Shown here piece by piece: positions 1 to 6,918 of a DNA stretch of 19,582 nt (position 1 is the stretch's first letter; each line of letters opens with the position of its first letter). The notes beneath the pieces were generated by a model, which had not been told where the DNA came from, did no database searches, and was given only the letters and a program-made list of their open reading frames with translations. Origin of the DNA: an uncultured Clostridia bacterium (GTDB lineage Bacteria > Bacillota > Clostridia > Oscillospirales > Ruminococcaceae). The position numbers were made by a program, and so were the translations under genes. Location: the NCBI GenBank assembly GCA_947176675.1, contig CAMWRN010000014.1, positions 1 through 19,582 of the forward strand, given 5' to 3'.

Positions 1-25
1 TTTTTAATGATACTAAAATAATTTC

Positions 26-54
26 TTGACATTTGCCACGGAATATGCTATACT
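26..54 (+). promoter_or_regulatory. Strong sigma-A promoter for a small RNA
   Basis: A perfect -35 TTGACA (26-31) and a near-perfect -10 TATACT (49-54) are separated by exactly 17 bases. The expected transcription start is about base 61, exactly where the left arm of the long hairpin begins. It points right, against all the genes of the window. No ribosome binding site or worthwhile open reading frame follows, so the likely product is a non-coding RNA. Confidence 0.82.
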
Positions 55-60
55 GTTGCT

Positions 61-130
61 AAAGCTAATGAATGTGTTCGCCTCGGGGAAATCGACCCCT
101 ATGGAAAGAAGCATTTCGTTAGCTTTTTCT
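61..130 (+). ncRNA. Putative 70-nt structured small RNA
   Basis: The segment starts at the predicted start site of a strong promoter and ends in TTTTTCT. Its ends pair: 61-74 (AAAGCTAATGAATG) pairs with 112-126, giving about 14 base pairs with one G-T wobble and one bulged T at 114. Inside is a second short hairpin, GGGG (85-88) with CCCC (96-99), closing a 7-nt loop. The outer stem plus the U-run can act as an intrinsic terminator, so the RNA would be fully folded from end to end. It is convergent with the tra operon, whose last stop codon is at 151. I do not recognise a known riboswitch, 6S, SRP or ribozyme family. It could be an antisense or trans-acting regulator, or simply a short leader that terminates early. 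Existence is inferred from promoter plus terminator geometry only. Confidence 0.6.
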
Positions 131-147
131 GTTCCCCACTGGGGAAC
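131..147. repeat. Dispersed palindrome copy 1
   Basis: A perfect 17-base palindrome with a single central base, GTTCCCCACTGGGGAAC. It lies three bases past the stop codon (151-153) of the last minus-strand gene and just after the U-run of the putative small RNA. It is one of eight copies sharing the core TTCCCCANTGGGGAA. No T-run follows it on the minus strand, so it is not a standard terminator. Confidence 0.85.
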
Positions 148-150
148 TAT

Positions 151-462
151 TTATACCACATAGCACCTATCGCAAAATGTGTAAGTCTCCTTGATATTAC
201 AGCCGCTTTGCTTGTATTCCTCGGCAATAATATCAATAGTCTCCTGCAAAAGAGCTATTGCATTTTCAAGATACTCGCAGTAAGCATTAAGTATGGCATA
301 ATCGGCTTCGGTCTTGTATTGCTTTTTTTCTTCGTCAGCAAGTTTTTGGATACCTTTTCCGTCAAAAAAGCTTACAAAAAAACGCTCTGTACAATCACTG
401 CCGTCAATACCGTAAACACAAACCTCCGCTTCGGTGTTATCGTCAATAATAAAAAGTTTCAT
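151..462 (-). CDS. Small acidic hypothetical protein, end of tra operon
   Basis: A 103-residue protein of unrecognised family. The start chosen is the ATG at 462 (MKLFIIDDNTEAEV...), because GGAGG sits 8 bases upstream. The open frame continues further upstream only through the end of the preceding gene. That gene's TGA (464-466) is separated by one base from this ATG, which points to translational coupling. The N-terminus looks like a beta strand followed by an acidic turn. The middle (about 40-85) is rich in Glu, Lys and Ala and probably helical, and the C-terminus ends in CDRCYVV. There is no signal peptide or membrane segment, so a cytoplasmic protein is expected. It is the last gene of the left operon. 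Its role is unknown; accessory proteins of unknown function are common downstream of topB in such elements. Confidence 0.8.
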   Translation of the reverse strand: MKLFIIDDNTEAEVCVYGIDGSDCTERFFVSFFDGKGIQKLADEEKKQYKTEADYAILNAYCEYLENAIALLQETIDIIAEEYKQSGCNIKETYTFCDRCYVV

Positions 463-463
463 A

Positions 464-1906
464 TCAATTTCCTCCGTTATCATTATTATTTGTTCGGGTA
501 AATCCCTGTTTTCTTGCCGCCTTTGCAGCATCTTTTTCAGCCTTTTCATCGGCATTTTTTTTCATATTCTCGCTTGCTGCCGCCCGAATATCATTAAGGG
601 TCTGTAAGTGCTTATTATCCTGTCTTTTTTTCATAAGCAGCATATACTGTTCCTTGACCATATTGTTTGCGTATTCGCGCTGATCGGGAGCGATTTCGTC
701 CATAAATTCATGCGGCAGAGTAATAACATCACCGCTGCGCCTGATTTTCTTTTCCCGTGAGCAAAGCTGAATAATGCTCCAGATTTTGTTGAAATCAAAA
801 AGCTGTCTGCGGAATTCAGATACGTCAACAGCAGAAATATTTCCGTTTCTGTATATGTAAATATCCGTTTTCCCTGCGTGAGTTACTTCGATTACCATAT
901 TCTCTGTCAGTTGACGCGAGCTTCGGTATTTCCGTAAAGCTTTTTCTGTCAGCTCGCTGTCCTGCAAGGGTTCGTCCACATCAAGTCTGAGGGAGACGGT
1001 ATAATCGTCTGCGGCGTTAAGCTCAGAACTTACAAGCTTGTTTTCCTCAATACTGTTTACGGCATAATCATAATAATTGACTTTATTTCCGCAAATCTCA
1101 CGTTTTCGCGGATAAGCTTTAAAATCAAAGCAAAGCTTAACACTGCTTAAATATTTTTCATATTCGCTTGAATAATTTTCGTCAAACGGCAATCCGTTTT
1201 CAGCAGCATAAATTATAAAATCCTTGCCGTAAAGCTTATCATAGACTTTTAAATAACAGCTTAAATGACAGTATTCTACTGCAATAGGAGCTTGTTCGGA
1301 CTGAATATCATATTCGTTTACAACCGCTGCGGAAATATACTGCGGTTCTTCAATATGTATCGAATCGCTGTCCTCATCATAAAAACCAAACGCTTCGCCT
1401 ATATCGTTAAGAAATCCCGTCAATTCGTTGTCACACCTTATAAATCCGTTCTCCGTAAGGAAAATATGGCTTGACGATACCAAATTAAGAGCCGTACTAA
1501 AGCTTACCGCTGTTAAATCATCATACTTTTTGGAATTAGCGCACAACAGAATAATTTTTTGAAGCAGCTCATAGGACAAAATATCGGCTTCATCAGCTCC
1601 CTCGTTTTTTCTGACTTCATTTTCAAGAGCAAGAACGTCTGAAAGGAAATCTGAATCGTTGTGTAACACAAGGCTTTTAAGAGACTCCGTATTTAAAACG
1701 CCAACACCGTAAAGGAATATAAGGCGGTCAATCTGTTCTGTATAAGGCTTGCGGAGTATTTTCTTTTTCAGCTCGTCATCAAGCTTATTTTTGCATACAA
1801 GCTCCTGCGGCAGACGTGCATTGAACACGTCCACCATTATTGAGTAACGGAATAACATCGTCTGCATATCCGCGTCCTCGGATATATAATCACGGTATGC
1901 GCCCAT
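464..1906 (-). CDS. Hypothetical cytoplasmic protein downstream of topB
   Basis: A 480-residue soluble protein that I do not recognise. The start ATG at 1906 has GGAGG 8 bases upstream, inside the last codons of topB (topB stop at 1910-1912), so the two are probably translationally coupled. There is no signal peptide or membrane segment. Residues 1-160 look largely helical, with alternating charged and leucine-rich stretches. A mixed alpha/beta region follows to about 420. The last 60 residues are a Lys/Ala/Glu-rich helix ending in an Asn/Gly-rich tail (NNNDNGGN), the sort of basic tail often seen in nucleic-acid-associated proteins. Its position next to topB, and the absence of secretion signals, suggest a role in DNA processing in the donor or recipient cell, but that is inference from context only. 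I found no catalytic motif. Confidence 0.85.
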   Translation of the reverse strand: MGAYRDYISEDADMQTMLFRYSIMVDVFNARLPQELVCKNKLDDELKKKILRKPYTEQIDRLIFLYGVGVLNTESLKSLVLHNDSDFLSDVLALENEVRKNEGADEADILSYELLQKIILLCANSKKYDDLTAVSFSTALNLVSSSHIFLTENGFIRCDNELTGFLNDIGEAFGFYDEDSDSIHIEEPQYISAAVVNEYDIQSEQAPIAVEYCHLSCYLKVYDKLYGKDFIIYAAENGLPFDENYSSEYEKYLSSVKLCFDFKAYPRKREICGNKVNYYDYAVNSIEENKLVSSELNAADDYTVSLRLDVDEPLQDSELTEKALRKYRSSRQLTENMVIEVTHAGKTDIYIYRNGNISAVDVSEFRRQLFDFNKIWSIIQLCSREKKIRRSGDVITLPHEFMDEIAPDQREYANNMVKEQYMLLMKKRQDNKHLQTLNDIRAAASENMKKNADEKAEKDAAKAARKQGFTRTNNNDNGGN

Positions 1907-1909
1907 AAA

Positions 1910-4261
1910 TTATTCCTCCTTTTTCAGATTGATATATTTGCCCGTATCTGCAAGGCTGTAAACGGCTTTTTCCGTTCCGCTCAAAGTCTTTTTCGATATT
2001 GTAGCCTTGCCTTTGGCAAGCAGCTCCGCCGCTGTCTTGGCGGTAACGGTCACACCGTTGTATTTATCTTCTTTCCATAGAGCAAAACCGCAGCCGTCCT
2101 TGCCGCTTTCACAGTAAAAATTACTTTTTCCCTCGAAAATATTCTTACCGCAGCGAGGACATTTTCCAACAGGTGTTTTCTCTGTTTTAATGCGCTTGAA
2201 ATTTACATATTCACCCGTATCGTCAAGCTGATAATCGGCTGTGTAAGCTTCATCATCTTTATTTTTGGCTGTAAGGGAGACAGTCTTACCGTCAAGCAGC
2301 TTCTTCACCATTTCGGCAGTAATTTTTGTAAGATAGAATTTATTTTCTTTCCAGATCACAAAGCCGCAGCCGTCCTTGCCGCTTTCACAGTAAAAATTAC
2401 TTTTTCCCTCGAAAATATTTTTGCCGCAGCGGGGACAAATTCCTATTGCTTCACGTTTGGGGGCGTTGGCATTTTCGTGATGTACGGGAGTGCGCTCCCT
2501 GCTGTTTTCATATGAAATCGTAGTGCGGATAAAGGTTTTCACATCATTTGTAAGCTCATCGGGGGAAATTCCTTTTTTCTGAATATTGTCAAAATACTGC
2601 TCCCACTCCGCTGTGCGTTCAACGGATTTAACGTTGTCGGGCAAGGAATCAATAAACGCACGACCAAACTCCGTTGCTATGAGCTGCTTGCCCTTACGCT
2701 CCACATATTCAGCCTCGATAAGCTGTTTAATAATTTCCGCTCTTGTTGCGGACGTTCCTATACCCCGTTCGCTTACGGCTGACTTCAAAGCCTTGTCCTC
2801 AATTCTGTTATCAATGTTTTTCATAACTGACAGCAAGGTTTTGTCTGTAAAATGCCTTTTCGGCTGTGTTGTAAATTCTTTTACAGTAATGTTATCTGCC
2901 GTAAAGCTGCTGCCCTCAGCATATTCGGGGATATTGTGTTCTTCTTCCGCTTCACCCTCATATTTGGGACGGTAAGCTTTCCAGCCTGCTTGAACCGTCT
3001 TTTTGCAGGACAGCGTATACGTAATATCCTCGCACCAAAATTCATAATTGAATTCCATGTAAACGTGCGGCTTATCAAGAGCCATAAGCAGACGATTTGT
3101 AACCAAATCATAAAGCTTGCGCTCATTCTCTGAAATAGAAATATTGCTAAGAGATTGGTTTGTAATAATAATTGCGTGGTGATCGTCAATTTTGCTGTTG
3201 TCAACTACACGCTTGTCAAGGTTTAATTCTTGACTTAAAAGATTTTTCGCACGTTCCCCATTCCCCATTGGGGAATCGGAAAGCATTTTTACAATACTTT
3301 CGATCAGCGGCTTCATATCCTCGGAGATATACTCGCTGTCGGTACGCGGATATGTAAGCAGTTTCTTTTCATAAAGGCTTTGAGCCATAGCAAGCGTTTC
3401 ATCAGCAGTAAAACCGTACAAATCGTTAGCGTCCATTTGTAAGCTTGTCAAGCTGTACAGAAGAGGACGGTTTTCTTTTTTTTCAATTTTTTCGGCAGCA
3501 GTTACATTTACAGGCTTGCCTGTGCTTTGAACTTTCTTTTCTTCTGCCAAATCCCCAGTGGGGAATTCCTCGGTACTTTCCGCACCATTTCCAAGCACAA
3601 GCTTGTAAGAGGTTTTGGAAACAAAATTTTCTATTTCTTTGTCACGGTCTGCAATAATGCTTAAAAGAGGTGTCTTTACACGACCTATCTTGTGGGAATA
3701 TTCGTCCTTTATTCCGTACAGACGGGATAAATTCATACCGATAAGCCAATCAAGCTTTTCACGGGTAAATGCAGCGGCATACATATTGTCATAGTCTGAC
3801 ATAGGCTTCAAGTTTGCCATACCCTCGCGGATAGCTTCGTCTGTAACGCTGTTTATCCATAACCGTTTAACAGGCTTTGTGCAGTTGTTGGCATTATAGA
3901 TGTGACGGAAAATAAGCTCTCCCTCACGCCCTGCATCCGTGGCACATATTATTTCCGAAACATTTGGACTGTTCATAAGTTCGGAAATAAGGCTGCAAAC
4001 GCCGTCCTTTGACGGGTCTGTGGGACAAATCTTAAAGTCGGGAAAAATAGGCAGCGTATCAAGTTTCCATTCCTTAAAGCCGTAATCTGCGGGCATACCA
4101 ACACCGTAAAGATGTCCGACCGCATTAACCACGTAATATTCATCGCTTGCATAGCAATATTTTTTTCCTCCGCTGCCATAGACTTTTTCTCTTGCGCCCA
4201 AGCTGTGAGCTATATTTTGTGCAACGCTGGGCTTTTCTGCGAGTATCAATTTTCTGGACAT
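1910..4261 (-). CDS. topB: DNA topoisomerase III (type IA) with two C-terminal zinc ribbons
   Basis: A 783-residue type IA topoisomerase, which cuts and passes single DNA strands and in conjugative elements helps resolve transferred DNA. The TOPRIM domain is at the N-terminus: AEKPS with Glu9, and DAGREGE at 109-115. The catalytic tyrosine is Tyr304 in LLTYPRTDSEY, and the family motif GRVKTPLLS is at 194-202. After about residue 600 come two tandem units, each a CPRCGKNIFEG...C...C zinc ribbon (Cys 609/612/625/632 and 701/704/717/724) followed by a roughly 65-residue domain ending in a D-T-G-[EK]-Y-[VI]-N motif. The start ATG at 4261 follows a GGAGG-type site and lies three bases after the stop of the upstream gene. 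Two stretches, FPTGD at about 233-237 and SPMGN at about 330-334, are encoded by copies of the dispersed palindrome and look like in-frame insertions. Plasmid and element TopB proteins are usually somewhat shorter. Function is very likely. Confidence 0.97.
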   Translation of the reverse strand: MSRKLILAEKPSVAQNIAHSLGAREKVYGSGGKKYCYASDEYYVVNAVGHLYGVGMPADYGFKEWKLDTLPIFPDFKICPTDPSKDGVCSLISELMNSPNVSEIICATDAGREGELIFRHIYNANNCTKPVKRLWINSVTDEAIREGMANLKPMSDYDNMYAAAFTREKLDWLIGMNLSRLYGIKDEYSHKIGRVKTPLLSIIADRDKEIENFVSKTSYKLVLGNGAESTEEFPTGDLAEEKKVQSTGKPVNVTAAEKIEKKENRPLLYSLTSLQMDANDLYGFTADETLAMAQSLYEKKLLTYPRTDSEYISEDMKPLIESIVKMLSDSPMGNGERAKNLLSQELNLDKRVVDNSKIDDHHAIIITNQSLSNISISENERKLYDLVTNRLLMALDKPHVYMEFNYEFWCEDITYTLSCKKTVQAGWKAYRPKYEGEAEEEHNIPEYAEGSSFTADNITVKEFTTQPKRHFTDKTLLSVMKNIDNRIEDKALKSAVSERGIGTSATRAEIIKQLIEAEYVERKGKQLIATEFGRAFIDSLPDNVKSVERTAEWEQYFDNIQKKGISPDELTNDVKTFIRTTISYENSRERTPVHHENANAPKREAIGICPRCGKNIFEGKSNFYCESGKDGCGFVIWKENKFYLTKITAEMVKKLLDGKTVSLTAKNKDDEAYTADYQLDDTGEYVNFKRIKTEKTPVGKCPRCGKNIFEGKSNFYCESGKDGCGFALWKEDKYNGVTVTAKTAAELLAKGKATISKKTLSGTEKAVYSLADTGKYINLKKEE
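2080..2160 (-). repeat. Zinc-ribbon direct repeat, C-terminal copy
   Basis: It encodes the second TopB zinc ribbon. Bases 2088-2143 are identical to 2364-2419 over 56 bases at an offset of 276 bases (92 codons), with only scattered differences beyond. Silent sites are as conserved as coding ones, which points to recent duplication or ongoing gene conversion. Confidence 0.85.
2356..2436 (-). repeat. Zinc-ribbon direct repeat, N-terminal copy
   Basis: It encodes the first TopB zinc ribbon and is the partner of the repeat 276 bases to its left. The ribbon itself is identical in protein sequence, from CPRCGKNIFEG through to GCGF. The domains that follow each ribbon are much more diverged, so only the ribbon portion has been homogenised. 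Confidence 0.85.
3253..3275. repeat. Dispersed palindrome copy 2, inside topB
   Basis: A perfect TTCCCCATTGGGGAA at 3261-3275, preceded by an extra half-site TTCCCCA (3254-3260). On the coding strand it is read as SPMGNGE in the topoisomerase, in an exposed-looking hydrophilic stretch around residues 328-336. The reading frame is kept. Confidence 0.82.
3551..3566. repeat. Dispersed palindrome copy 3, inside topB
   Basis: ATCCCCAGTGGGGAAT, one base off a perfect palindrome at the left end. It is read as EFPTGD in TopB (about residues 232-237), a different reading frame from copy 2. The surrounding residues are acidic and hydrophilic and look like a loop between the N-terminal domain and the region carrying the catalytic tyrosine. 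Confidence 0.78.
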
Positions 4262-4264
4262 TTT

Positions 4265-4597
4265 TTATTCCTCCCTATGATTTTTTTCAACCTTATCGTG
4301 TCTGCCGTTAAGGTCTTTTTCCTGCTTTATTTTTACCGCCGCAAGAGCAGCAATACAAATTCCCAAAGCAATAATGTTAGAAGTTCCTATATGCAGTTCA
4401 TGTTTTGGAGCTTCTTTTTCCTCCGATACGCTTGTATTGCTGCTTGAATTATTGCTGTCAGCCGTATCATCTGTACCGATCGCAAAGTTTACTATGATTG
4501 CGACTATTACCAAAACTACAGCTAAAGCTTTACCCTTGAAAAGAGGTGTATTTTTATGAGTGTTCCAATAATCAGAAGCTTTTTTTAATATCTTCAT
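4265..4597 (-). CDS. Small two-helix membrane protein of the conjugation module
   Basis: 110 residues. The start is the ATG at 4597, with GGAGG 7 bases upstream; the TTG two codons earlier is less well placed. There are two hydrophobic segments (about 24-41 and 73-89) separated by a Ser/Asn/Thr- and Glu-rich linker (about 43-66), then a basic and acidic hydrophilic tail. The likely topology is N-in, linker outside, C-in. It lies between the CD1108-like protein and topB, where Tn1549-type elements usually carry small proteins such as DUF4315/DUF4366. I see no clear similarity to those, so the family is left open. A structural or assembly role at the membrane channel is a reasonable inference from context. 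The gene stops three bases before the topB start. Confidence 0.85.
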   Translation of the reverse strand: MKILKKASDYWNTHKNTPLFKGKALAVVLVIVAIIVNFAIGTDDTADSNNSSSNTSVSEEKEAPKHELHIGTSNIIALGICIAALAAVKIKQEKDLNGRHDKVEKNHREE

Positions 4598-4614
4598 TTT
4601 CAATCCTCCGTAAA

Positions 4615-6900
4615 TTATGCTATTCCTGCATTTTCTTTTTCTTTGTCAAATTCCTCCTTTACTTCTTCATATGTTGCCTCGTCTTCTTCGTCAAAGTTAT
4701 AGCTCTCCCATATCCTGTCAAGGTCAAAATCAAGCAGTACTTCCCACATTATTACATAATGCGTGGGACAATAAGTAACTTCTTCAAAGGTTATGCTTAT
4801 TAAATTTCCCTTTGAATCATGATGTTCAACGGGAACTGTTTTAGAGCAACAAGCTCCACCGCTTGGGCAGTCCACACCCTCTTCCCAATGATTAAATTCC
4901 CAAAAATCCGAGCCGCCATATATTGCCGCAACATTTTCGTCATTCATAAAGATTATGTCATTACTTCCGCTGCTCTCACCGTCTTCTTCGCTTTCATCAT
5001 CTGAACCTCCTACCGTTTCGGGACGTGTCATTAACTTAGTGTTATATGTAGAAATTGTGCAAAGCATTTCATCGTAAAGCTGACCTTTTGGCACTCTTGC
5101 AGCATCCGATTCATCACTCATAACAAAACCCTCAAATATCGGACCGCGCTCCATACCCATTTCGCTTAGTTCTTCATATGAATACCAATAATCTTTTTCA
5201 GGTTCCTTGGGAAAGAAATCCCACCCATATGTGTCTACATAATTATTAAAAGCCTCGCCGCTGTCATCGTAATAAGTTCTCTCCAAAGCCTCGACCTGCG
5301 TTTGATAATCGGCATAATCCGAGTCATACTGAGCTTTTTTCTCGGGATTTTCAACGCCTGTATTATCGTAATCGCTTCCTGTATGAAGAAATTCATCTAT
5401 GTCTGCGTTGAATTTGTCAACGACCTCGTCCATTACTTCATAATAATGTAATATTGTTTCTCCAAATGTGCTGTCCTCTATTTCTTCTTCTTTTCCGTCC
5501 TTTGATATGTAGAAAAACGGAAAAAGAACAACCACAACCAAAATAGCTATGATTATAACAATGAAAAGAATTGGTAAAACGCTGCCACCTGCAAAAAGTA
5601 ATAATTTTAAAGACTTTACAGATTGTATTGCCCTTTTCATGCTATTTGCAGCAGCTTTAACTGCCGACTTTACTTTTTGCAGCACATTTCCCTTTGAACC
5701 CATACCATGCTCCGATTTATATAAATCGGCTTTCATTTTGCGCTGCATATTTTCTTTTTTCATTTGCTGTGCACGTTTTTCAACTTTTTCCTGCTGTTGT
5801 CTAAGCTTTTCTTTTTGTGCTGCCAATTTTCTGTCGTGCTGCTGTTGTATTACCTGACGCACAGTTTTTTCAACCTTTTTTTCAACAACATATTTAGGTA
5901 CAGCAACTATGGCATTTGTTGTTGCTTCTCCTACGCTGTCAGCAGAGGCAACAGCCGATGTAACTTTGGCTGTGAGTTCAAACCCTGTTTTGCCTGCGTT
6001 TACAGCTTTATTTTTATCTGCCAATTTCCGAACAGCTTTTGTTGCTGCGTGTGTAAATGGTATTGCTGCGGCTGCAACAACAGCTTCGCCCGTATTATCT
6101 TTATTTAAAACGTTATCGACCTCTGATTTTAACTGAACTGCCGATTGTGCCCTGTCAAATAACGTGTCGTTTTTTTTCCCAAGTAATTTTTCCTTATGAG
6201 CAAGCTTATAAGCCTTTTTATAAAGTGCGCCGAGGTCTTTATCACGATCGGGATTTACTTCTTTTTTCCCAGTTTCGGCGTTTTTTTTCATTTTCTTTAG
6301 ATAAAAATCCGCTTTTTCTTTATAGCTTGCCGCTCGTTCGTCTGTTGTGCCGCCCTGTGAATAAACGGAATCCTTTTGTACAGAGTGGTCAAGCACCTGA
6401 TCCCAAGTAACATTGGGAGGAATATAAACGGATTCGCTCAATTCAATATTGGTCTGTAATCTCTCTGTATAAGCCGCCGCCTTTTCAGATTTTACGTATT
6501 CCTCTTTAGCTGCGCTTGTTTCGCTGACTGCATTTTTATCACTATTTTCATGTGAAACATTTTTCGCCGATGAGGTTTTACTTTTTTCTTTCTCGTTTTT
6601 AGCATTTGTTGCGGCAGTCTGACGTTTGGCTTTTTCCTGCTTTTCTTCCTGCTTTGCGGCAGTTTGTTTTATGGCAGTGGTTTTTGAGTTATCAAGATTT
6701 TCTTTTTTATTGGCTTGCCTAAGATACTGTCCTCGTATAACCTGATATTTTGTACCCTTGCGCCGTTCCTTTGGTAACCGTATAACACTTTTCTCGCGGC
6801 GTTCCACAAGAGAGGTCGGCTTTGCCGCACCCTGCCTTGCAGCAGGAGTGCGAACCGATGTATTGGGGAGAGTATTTCTGTTGGATTTTTTATCACGCAT
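4615..6900 (-). CDS. Large membrane protein, CD1108-like mobile element protein
   Basis: 761 residues. Residues 1-130 are basic, disordered and rich in Lys/Ala/Glu/Gln. A middle region (about 220-330) includes LGALYKKAYKLAHKEKLLG, which resembles the cytoplasmic part of CD1108-family proteins as I recall them. Residues 335-395 form a strongly charged coiled coil. One long hydrophobic segment is at about 431-464. The C-terminal roughly 300 residues are acidic and should be outside. They contain a Cys/His cluster (CPSGGACC, EHH, YCPTHY at about 670-715) and an acidic Ser/Gly linker. The start ATG at 6900 is preceded by AAAGGA, 18 bases after the virB4 stop. In related elements a peptidoglycan hydrolase (NlpC/P60) domain is encoded at or near this position. 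I see no such catalytic domain here. It probably spans the envelope as a channel or VirB8/B10-like scaffold, which is inference. Confidence 0.85.
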   Translation of the reverse strand: MRDKKSNRNTLPNTSVRTPAARQGAAKPTSLVERREKSVIRLPKERRKGTKYQVIRGQYLRQANKKENLDNSKTTAIKQTAAKQEEKQEKAKRQTAATNAKNEKEKSKTSSAKNVSHENSDKNAVSETSAAKEEYVKSEKAAAYTERLQTNIELSESVYIPPNVTWDQVLDHSVQKDSVYSQGGTTDERAASYKEKADFYLKKMKKNAETGKKEVNPDRDKDLGALYKKAYKLAHKEKLLGKKNDTLFDRAQSAVQLKSEVDNVLNKDNTGEAVVAAAAIPFTHAATKAVRKLADKNKAVNAGKTGFELTAKVTSAVASADSVGEATTNAIVAVPKYVVEKKVEKTVRQVIQQQHDRKLAAQKEKLRQQQEKVEKRAQQMKKENMQRKMKADLYKSEHGMGSKGNVLQKVKSAVKAAANSMKRAIQSVKSLKLLLFAGGSVLPILFIVIIIAILVVVVLFPFFYISKDGKEEEIEDSTFGETILHYYEVMDEVVDKFNADIDEFLHTGSDYDNTGVENPEKKAQYDSDYADYQTQVEALERTYYDDSGEAFNNYVDTYGWDFFPKEPEKDYWYSYEELSEMGMERGPIFEGFVMSDESDAARVPKGQLYDEMLCTISTYNTKLMTRPETVGGSDDESEEDGESSGSNDIIFMNDENVAAIYGGSDFWEFNHWEEGVDCPSGGACCSKTVPVEHHDSKGNLISITFEEVTYCPTHYVIMWEVLLDFDLDRIWESYNFDEEDEATYEEVKEEFDKEKENAGIA

Positions 6901-6918
6901 ACAAACAAAATCCTTTCG

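Noticed and set aside
61..130. Known riboswitch or ribozyme (fluoride, c-di-GMP, preQ1, pistol, twister)
   Set aside because: None of the conserved core motifs of these classes that I can recall matches, and no gene follows on the plus strand in the window.
131..147. Palindrome copies as ordinary rho-independent terminators
   Set aside because: The arms are GC-rich enough, but none is followed by a T-run in the direction of the gene it follows, and three copies lie inside genes.
4112..4447. Plus-strand open frame with a hydrophobic, Phe-rich product
   Set aside because: It runs antisense across the start of topB and the two-helix protein. The Phe-rich content comes from complementing Lys/Glu codons, and no ribosome binding site precedes it.
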